DNA of 64,000 nt from Molossus alvarezi. Its lineage: Eukaryota > Chordata > Mammalia > Chiroptera > Molossidae. Position 1 is the first letter of the stretch, and every line of letters begins with the position of its first letter. The stretch covers positions 10,943,001-11,007,000 of the forward strand of contig CM073907.1 of NCBI GenBank assembly GCA_037176705.1, read 5' to 3'. Made by a program: the position numbers and the translations under genes. Positions 57,436 through 64,000 of the stretch are shown here, in pieces. Below the pieces are notes generated by a model. It was not told the DNA's origin. It saw only the letters and a list, made by a program, of their open reading frames with translations, and ran no database searches.

Positions 57436-58350
57436 GATTTGCTTCTTGTAGCATCGGGAAGGCTGCTATCCCGCCCCCTCCGGCCCACGCGGCAGGCATT
57501 GCTGATGATGCTGCACACTCCACAGCCTCCAGGAGCCAGGACCAGTCCACAGGAGCCGGAACAGCAGAGAAAGGCCACACCACGGGAACCTTCTAGTCCA
57601 GACCAAGCAGTGGGGCAGGGAAGCCACAGAGACTTGCTCCTCTGATGACCAGCCTCAGGGAGACTGTCACATGTGAACAGCAACCGACTTAGTACCTCTG
57701 GACTTTCTGTGACGGGGGCTGCTCTCAATCCAGGTTGCTGGCCCTGACTTTCACGGCTGTGCTAGAACCTTCGGAATTGCATACTCATCAAAGCTAATAA
57801 TATCCTTTGTTTTGAAAAGACTTTTACTATTATAGGATATAAATCAATGGAAGAAGTGATTTGGGCAACCCCCGAGTTAGTCATTATCCTTCATTTGGCC
57901 TGAAGCTTTGACTTGAAGTGCTTTTCAAATAATGGGCACTCAAGGAAAACAACTCCTTGGAAGCAAAGACAAAAGAAGCCCCAGGGACAGAGTCAAAGAA
58001 AAGGCAGAGCATAGGGAAGCCTGCCCCTTCCCAAGGCAAACGGAGTCCTGCCCACTTTGTTCCTGCCCTGGGCTCCTTCACAACCTCCACAGTCCACTAC
58101 TGCTCAGAGGACCCGTGACTCATGTGTCACAAAGACTTTTAACACACAGGATCTGCGATGAAAACTCAAATGCAAAATGATTCCATGCATATTTTGTTTC
58201 TATCCGCTTTGACTGTTCGGGTACCCTGGCTCGGCCACGCCCACGCAGCGTCTAGTCCTGGGCTGCCCCCCACATTCTCGCTGTCCATCCTCCCTCCTGC
58301 TGGGCCTGCCTTTCTTGTCTAGCTACAGTGCACCGTCCATCACTGTCAAT
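57436..58350. other. TTC23 intron, no recognised feature
   Basis: Intron sequence with no assigned repeat or exon. Confidence 0.4.
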
Positions 58351-58369
58351 GTTAAAAATGCCCTCAGCT

Positions 58370-58416
58370 GCCCTGGCCGGTTTGGCTCAGCGCTTAGACG
58401 TCGGCCCGTGGACCAG
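58370..58416 (+). repeat. Tailless Ves SINE head, 47 bp, with target duplication
   Basis: Only the tRNA-like head of form A (GCCCTGGCCGGTTTGGCTCAG ... GGACCAG), with no body and no A tail. AAAAATGCCCTCA lies at 58354-58366 and again at 58417-58429, directly at its broken 3' edge. Confidence 0.9.
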
Positions 58417-59049
58417 AAAAATGCCCTCAATTCCACTGAAACATGATCTGAGGTGGTAAAAAAAAAAGGGGGAACCACCTAAATACCCACCAGCAGGAGG
58501 GATGAATGTATTATGGTTGATTTATATGACGATTGACCCCTGGCTACATATCCTAACATGCTTCCACGTCAAGAACAAGCCACTGAATGGACAAGCAACT
58601 TACAAAGGGACGCAAACATCATGGCATCACTGATTTTCACGTTTCTAAGCAACAGAACCTTCCAAGCTTCTCTAACAGACAAAACAGGTAATAGACAAAG
58701 CAGGGAAGCAGGTGGAGAGGGTCTGGAAGTCCCCCACCTGCTCTCACCCAGCCCCCCCCCCCAAAGAGCCTCCTCAGAACATGAGGGCTCGGGGTGACAG
58801 AGATTCAGAGCCACAGTTCCAGCGGTGCAGGAGGCTCCTCGGGAAGAAAGGGCCCAGGAACGTCACAAAGCCATGATGTGCTTCTACAACCTTTCCAACC
58901 AGACCACTGCGCACAATTCCGAATGATCTTTTGTTGGCTAAGAGGATACACACCCCTGTTACATGCATCTAAGAGCACTAGGGACCGGCTGGCAGAGTTC
59001 ACGGAGGCACAGGAGTCGCTGGCCCCTCCTGGCTTTCTGCAGGGGCCCG

Positions 59050-59260
59050 AGTGATGGCCCGCTGGATGTCTGCGGCTTGACCGCACTCAGTCCTCGACAT
59101 TTATTCATCCCCGAGGGCTCGAATCTCTCTTCGCCCGTCCTTTGCTGTTTTCGCTGTTTCGCGGCTAAACGTTTATCATCTGTCGTCTTCGCTGCGGAGG
59201 GCGGTTTAATATTCCTAACTCCCTTGGGCTGCTGGCATGTTGCACTCGGCGTAAAACAAA
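59050..59260. other. CpG-rich patch in TTC23 intron
   Basis: About 19 CpGs in 200 bases of moderate GC content, including the stretch CGCTGTTTCGCGGCTAAACG. No repeat family or coding content was recognised. It may be an unmethylated or conserved regulatory element. Confidence 0.45.
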
Positions 59261-59849
59261 AGCACATACATGCAAGAACCCTTGAAGAGCCATTTGAACC
59301 TTTAGAAACCATACTGAGCGAGGTGGTGAGTTAAAAATCCCCATTCACAAGACCAGCCAGCTCCAGGCCTGCCGCAGTGCAGAGCGGCTACTGCATCCTG
59401 CCCACCGTACGTTTCCGGGGGAAGCCAGCGGGTCCTCGATGCTCGCACAGCGGTCGCTACAACGTGGCCACCGCCAGTCCCCTAACGGGGCCTGTCCCCT
59501 CGCATTTGGGAAATGTGCAATAGTTCTTGAAGAGAAAACCTGATGATGAGTAGTAACAAGGGTGTTTCTCGCAAGGACACTCCACTTGAAACACCCGGAT
59601 GGCTCCGAGTGGAACCCCAGCTCTTGCTGAGACAGATGTTTCTCCCCGTTTGGGGACTGCTGGCTCAGAAGGAAATCTCCCCCACAGCGAAGTGGGGAGC
59701 ACATGAGTAGTTCAAGGTACACTAGTGGCTGAAACAGAGTCCCCGGACCCCGGAGATGAGAACATCCACGGGGAAGACAACAGAAGTCTTCAACTCAGTA
59801 GCAGCCAGGATCTCTGTCAAGCTGAGGACTCTCAGGGTGGGAGAGAGGG

Positions 59850-60055
59850 AAGAGACCAGCATTGATTAGGCACCTACTCCTGCCCGGCGTGCTGCTCTGT
59901 GAACCACAGGCGAGCAGCCCGCTTAACCTCAAGAGGCCAGTGAGAGTGATGTCAGCCCAACTTCCTGAGCAAAAATGAAGCCTCAAGGACACTTAGCAAC
60001 TGGCTGAGGTCACACAGTGGCAGAACAATGGTTCAAGCGAAGGCCGGGGACTCCA
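59850..60055 (+). repeat. MIR remnant
   Basis: 'GATTAGGCACCTACTCCTGC', 'CAACTGGCTGAGGTCACACAG' and 'CAGAACAATGGTTCAAG' are in MIR order. Confidence 0.65.
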
Positions 60056-61126
60056 AATTGCTTGCTTTTCTAGTCTGAGGTCTGGTGATGAAGAGGGTCA
60101 AGGGTCCCAAAGGATGATTCTTCTCTAATCGATGTACTGATTCACTATTTAAGAGTCAGGGTTGCGAAGTAGTACCCCTGGCCCCGGAACTGAGTGGGCT
60201 GGTTCGGGGACAGTGAGCTATCAATACGTAGACACCTAGGCAGCTCCTGAGGACTAACGGGAGAGGGGCACCAAAGAGGGGACAGTCAGGCGGCGGATGG
60301 TGGGTGGAGCACGCGTCAAGGGGCTCCCACCACGTGCCCGTGTCTCTGCTTTGATTCTCAGCTGTGCCTTAACTCAACAGCTCAAGCGCGCTTGCCACTG
60401 TGAGGTGTGAGCCTGCGGGTTTTTTGAACCGGCCAGCTGTGGCGCTCCGTGGATTTAGCTCTCAGCCCTGCCAAAGCCCGGCGCGGACGCCCTTGTGCGA
60501 GGCAGGGTCACGCCGCAGCCGGAGGGTGCCACTTCCTTTTCTGCCCCATCTCTGCCCAGTAGGGAAGCCTTTCATGGTGGCACACACCACAGGGGCGTTG
60601 GGGCTTCTGGGGGGCCTTGGCTCAGAGAAAGACGGAGCTGGGAATCCCTGGGGGAGCAGATGAAAGGGAAGTCACTGGGTGCCCAAGGCAATAGAAAGCT
60701 GAGTTCTCAGGGCCCCAGAGCGAGCCAGGTTCTTTTAATAGTCAGAGAAAGTCCCCGGGGCAGCTCTCCAGTCGTCAATTTTAGCTCCTCCAAAGAGCTG
60801 GAGCGCACGGCCCCACCCTCTCTGTGAGGGCTCGCACCAAAATAGACGTGCTGGGGGCTTCTAGTTTCGCCCTTTTGGTTGCAAGTGTGCTTTTTCTTAC
60901 AACTGAACTAGGTTTTTAATTGGAACGGTTATACCTGCATATAATTTTTTAAATCCTCAGCGGTCGAAAAGAAGAGACAAAATTTTAAATGCCCCCACCT
61001 TCTGTCTGTAAGTCACACCCTCCCTTCTCCCCGGTCCACCTGATTCCTTACAGCTCAGGGCTGTTTCCTGTGTACCTCTCCGAAGTACTGACCTGCTTTA
61101 TACAAAACACATGTACAGGCACATGT

Positions 61127-61130
<4 letters not shown>
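60056..61130. other. TTC23 intron, no recognised feature
   Basis: Intron sequence without an assigned repeat or exon. Confidence 0.4.

Positions 61131-61170
<40 letters not shown>
61130..61170. repeat. (CA)n microsatellite
   Basis: About 20 uninterrupted CA units. Confidence 0.97.
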
Positions 61171-61173
<3 letters not shown>

Positions 61174-61327
61174 GTAACCTGGCCTAGCCCTTGTCTCAGC
61201 TCAGCTTCATCACCCACCACCCCCTCTGGGCTCTCCCTACTGTGGTTCCTCTCGCCTCTTCTCAACCCTTGGGGCGTGTCATCATCAACCCCAGAGGACC
61301 CCACACCAGGTCAGAAAGTCCCGTTGG

Positions 61328-61586
61328 GCCCTGGCCGGTTTGGCTCAGCGGTTAGAGCATCGGCCTGCGATCCGGAGAGACCCGGGTTCGGTTCCCGCTA
61401 GGGGCATGTACCTCGGTTGCAGTTTGTCCCCGGCCCTGGTTGGTTGTGCGGGTGGCAGCCACTCGATGTGCCTCTTTCATGTCGATGTTTCTCTCTCTCT
61501 CTCTCTTCCTCTCTCTCCCTCCCACTCTATCTGTGCAAAAAATGGAAAAATGTCCTCGGGTGAGGATAAAAAAAAAAGAAAAAGAA
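61328..61586 (+). repeat. Ves SINE, form A
   Basis: Complete copy with direct repeats GAAAGTCCCGTTGGG on both sides and an A-rich tail grown into AAAG repeats. Confidence 0.93.
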
Positions 61587-61839
61587 AGAAAGTCCCGTTG
61601 GGAGCTCTTGCCCCTGGCACTGCTCCCGAGGTGCACGTCACCGTCGCAGTTTCGGGTTCATCAGCGTGATTATTCAGCTGAGGTCTATCTCAGCCACGAG
61701 GCTGCTGCTGTGGGCAGGGCCCTGACACCTGAACCTTCTGTCACAGACCCAGAGCCCACCACACGGATTTCCTCACTTGCTGACTGAAGGAACATTTCAG
61801 TCTGCATCTGGCTTTTGAAACTAATGATACACTTTGAAC

Positions 61840-62740
61840 ACCTGTCATGTTAGATCCTATACATCCGTCCCATTTCCCTTAGAGGCTCTCCAGTATTCTG
61901 TCATATGGACACATCATCATTTCATAACCAGTCCCTTATGAATGGATTTCAGGGTATTTCTAATTTTTCGCTATTGCCAACTCTTTCTTTCTTTAAAATT
62001 TTTTTCCCCTCTTTATTGATTTTAGAGACAGAGGAAGGGAGAGGGAAAGAGAGAGAAACACTGATGAGAGAGAACATCAACTGGCCGCCTCCTGCACGCC
62101 CCCCACTGGGGATCGGGCCCACAACCTGGGCATGTGCCCTGACTGGGAATTGAACCAGCGACCTCCTGGTCATGGGTCGATGCTCAACCATTGAGCCACA
62201 TTGGCCGGGCACCAACAACACTTTCACTACTAGACCACACTTGTACATGTCTCTCCATCAGGTAAATTTCTGAAACCAATGGGTCCAAGTGTCAGTGCAT
62301 TAAAACTGGAGAGAGCATATCAACTGTTTTCTCCCAAAGTGGTGCCAATCCTCACTCCTACCAATAGGGCGTGAGGATGCCAGCTTCCCCATGCCCTTGT
62401 CACCACGGGGCACCGTGGAATACTTTTATTTTGCTCACAAGTCGGTGAACAACAGTACCTCCTTGGTTAAGTGATAGGTCTTTAAAAACAAACGAGGCTC
62501 AGGATTATTTCTGTATGGTTACTGGCCTTCCGTGTTTCTTCTCCTATCAGTTATCTGTGCCTGCCTTTTGTCCAGATTTCTATTGAGTTGTGGTCTAGAT
62601 TTTATAAGAACTCTTTATATTTTCCCCTTCTTTGGCAATTACATTTTGACTTTCTTATATTTTGTCACAAAGGGGTTTTTCATGTTTATGCTGTCAAATT
62701 CATCAGTCTTTCTTTCTTTTTCCTCCGCTCTCTGTCCCTC
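61840..62740 (-). mobile_element. Ancient LINE-1 3' fragment, split by a SINE
   Basis: 'CAGTATTCTGTCATATGGAC', 'CAGTCCCTTATGAATGGATTTC', 'TCCCAAAGTGGTGCCAATCC' and 'TTATAAGAACTCTTTATATTT' fit an inverted L1M-type 3' region. A form-B SINE interrupts it. Confidence 0.7.
62005..62210 (-). repeat. Ves SINE, form B, inside L1
   Basis: CTTTATTGATTTTAGAGACAG to CACATTGGCCGGGC. Inserted in the older L1. Confidence 0.9.
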
Positions 62741-63040
62741 AATCTGGACCCACCGGTGCGTAGGCAAGGGCACAAGCCACATGCCAGCATCAGCTACTTC
62801 TGGGAGGGGAGGCCTGGAATGGCTTGGAACTCAGATCTTTGCATTTTTCTGTCTGGCTGGATTTTTGAAAATATAAAGAGCATTATCATTTTTATTTTAA
62901 ATATATATATATATATAACTTAAAAAGGAACTGCATGGCACACAAATGATACTGGTCTTAGCACATTTTCATAATGCATAAAATCATCATGGCCGTCTGC
63001 AGCTTTTCTAATTTTACATTTTAAAAAAGGCTGGTATTTT
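62741..63040. other. TTC23 intron, no recognised feature
   Basis: Holds a (TA)n run near 62904-62918 and otherwise AT-rich sequence. Confidence 0.4.
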
Positions 63041-63049
63041 CAGAGATTT

Positions 63050-63149
63050 TTTTGTTTTTTTTGGTGGTACGTGCCCCTAGCGGGAACCGAACCCGGGACT
63101 CTCTGGTTCGCAGGCCGACGCTCAACCTCTGAGCCAAACTGGCCAGGGC
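63050..63149 (-). repeat. Half-length Ves SINE, form A head plus T/A tail
   Basis: Carries the tRNA-like head and the first third (GGTACGTGCCCCTAGCGGG to AACTGGCCAGGGC), then passes straight into a T-rich tract at 63050-63061, skipping the CT-rich body. CAGAGATTTT on both sides looks like the target duplication. Confidence 0.85.
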
Positions 63150-64000
63150 CAGAGATTTTGGAAATTATAAGCAGCACGGTAGAGAGCACGCACGGCAATG
63201 AGCAGGGACTGCCGCCGGCCGAGCTGTGTGAGCACCTCTCGGCCAGGGCCAGCAACTCGCCCCGCGCGGAGCCTGGAGCAGGAGTTTCGGGTCTCAGAGC
63301 CTTTGGTAGAGTAACTGCCAGGTTAGATCATTTCGTTATACTTTGCAAATCAAGCTTCCCTAAATCTGGGAAGTCCTGAGCCGCAGCACTGCTCGGAAAA
63401 CTGGAGCGAGACAGGCAATCCAAGTGTCAGAGTTGCGAAAAGGCCGCACAAGCCAGTGTGGTGTTGGTTTACACCCCCGGAAACACCCCTCCCCACCCGG
63501 AACACTCTGGCTCACAGAAATGGAATCCTGTCATTTTTCTTCTGGATAGGAAGCTAGGACTCTGGGGCCAAAGTCTGCAGGGGGAGTTTCAGAAACAATC
63601 ACATTTGCATGGTTTCCTCAAAGGGGCTCTGTGGGGTTGGCTTTGTTTTCCTCCATTTTAATGCGTTAGTTCCCCAGATACTTCGGAACTTTTCTATGTT
63701 CTGCAGAAAATGAGAGGTCCTTTCTCTCTGGGTGTTTCTCTCACTCCAAAGGAATGCAGAGCGAGAAACAAGACGGGGGACAATAAAACCCCTTCTGTTT
63801 GTGTGTCTTTGATCAGTGGCTTTCAGGCACGGGCTCCCTCCGAGGGCTGTGGCCACGCTGAACCTTCCTGCGTCTTAGGTAATGTTCCGAAAGCAAAGGG
63901 GGGCCTTAATGAAGGTTTAATAATGACTGTTAATCAATAAAAGTAGCTTGTACCGGGAACATGCCCCATGGCTCACACAGCTCTTTCTGTCTCAAACCCC
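63150..64000. other. Right edge, presumed TTC23 intron, no recognised feature
   Basis: Mixed-composition sequence with no recognised exon. A TTC23 exon upstream of AHLILL was looked for on the - strand and not found. Confidence 0.4.

Noticed and set aside
56045..64000. Search for further TTC23 5' exons
   Set aside because: No match on the - strand to the segment expected before AHLILL, so these exons are taken to lie outside the window.

Overview
The window is vertebrate nuclear DNA. It carries more than thirty copies of tRNA-derived SINEs of the Ves type found in yangochiropteran bats, in two sub-forms. Form A has a GGCCGGTTTGGCTCAG-like head and ends in a GTGAGGAT+A tail; form B has a CGGCTGGTGTGGCTCAG-like head and ends in an AATCAATAAA tail. 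Together with L1, MIR, MLT1 and MER5 remnants this points to a bat genome; I cannot name the species. No microbial genes, operons, CRISPR arrays or intact viral genes were seen.

Two protein-coding genes face each other tail to tail, the order I recall for human 15q26.3. On the + strand SYNM (synemin, a large intermediate-filament protein) is complete: a CpG-island promoter and exon 1 (about 7.93-9.26 kb), two small exons at 13.3 and 21.4 kb, the large tail exon from 24,965, and a final coding block ending at 28,718. Joined, these give 1289 codons plus stop, close to the human beta form. On the - strand the 3' half of TTC23 is present: five coding exons between 56,044 and 34,803 encode about the last 194 residues. 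Its upstream exons lie beyond the right edge.

Layout: 1-7.9 kb is intergenic, made of AT-rich DNA, L1 pieces and SINEs. 7.9-28.7 kb is SYNM. 28.7-34.4 kb is the SYNM 3' UTR and convergent intergenic zone, with SINEs and an MLT1-type LTR. 34.4-64 kb is TTC23, whose introns hold an L1-rich block (44.7-47.0 kb), a minisatellite, microsatellites and ancient repeats.

The main finding concerns SYNM. The stretch that in human is kept in alpha-synemin and spliced out of beta-synemin is here 893 nt long, not a multiple of three. Recognisable alpha-synemin blocks lie in at least five successive reading-frame changes, while the flanking tail exons are open. This lineage therefore appears able to make beta-synemin but not a full alpha-synemin. 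The tail exon also carries a 201-bp in-frame tandem duplication (67 residues) that I do not recall from human synemin.

Other observations: four places where two SINEs landed at the same target site, two unusual half-length SINEs (one without a tail), a 24-base G run, an alternating 30/29-bp minisatellite beside a TTC23 exon, and two intronic patches with unusually well kept CpGs. I did not see a wholly new system.
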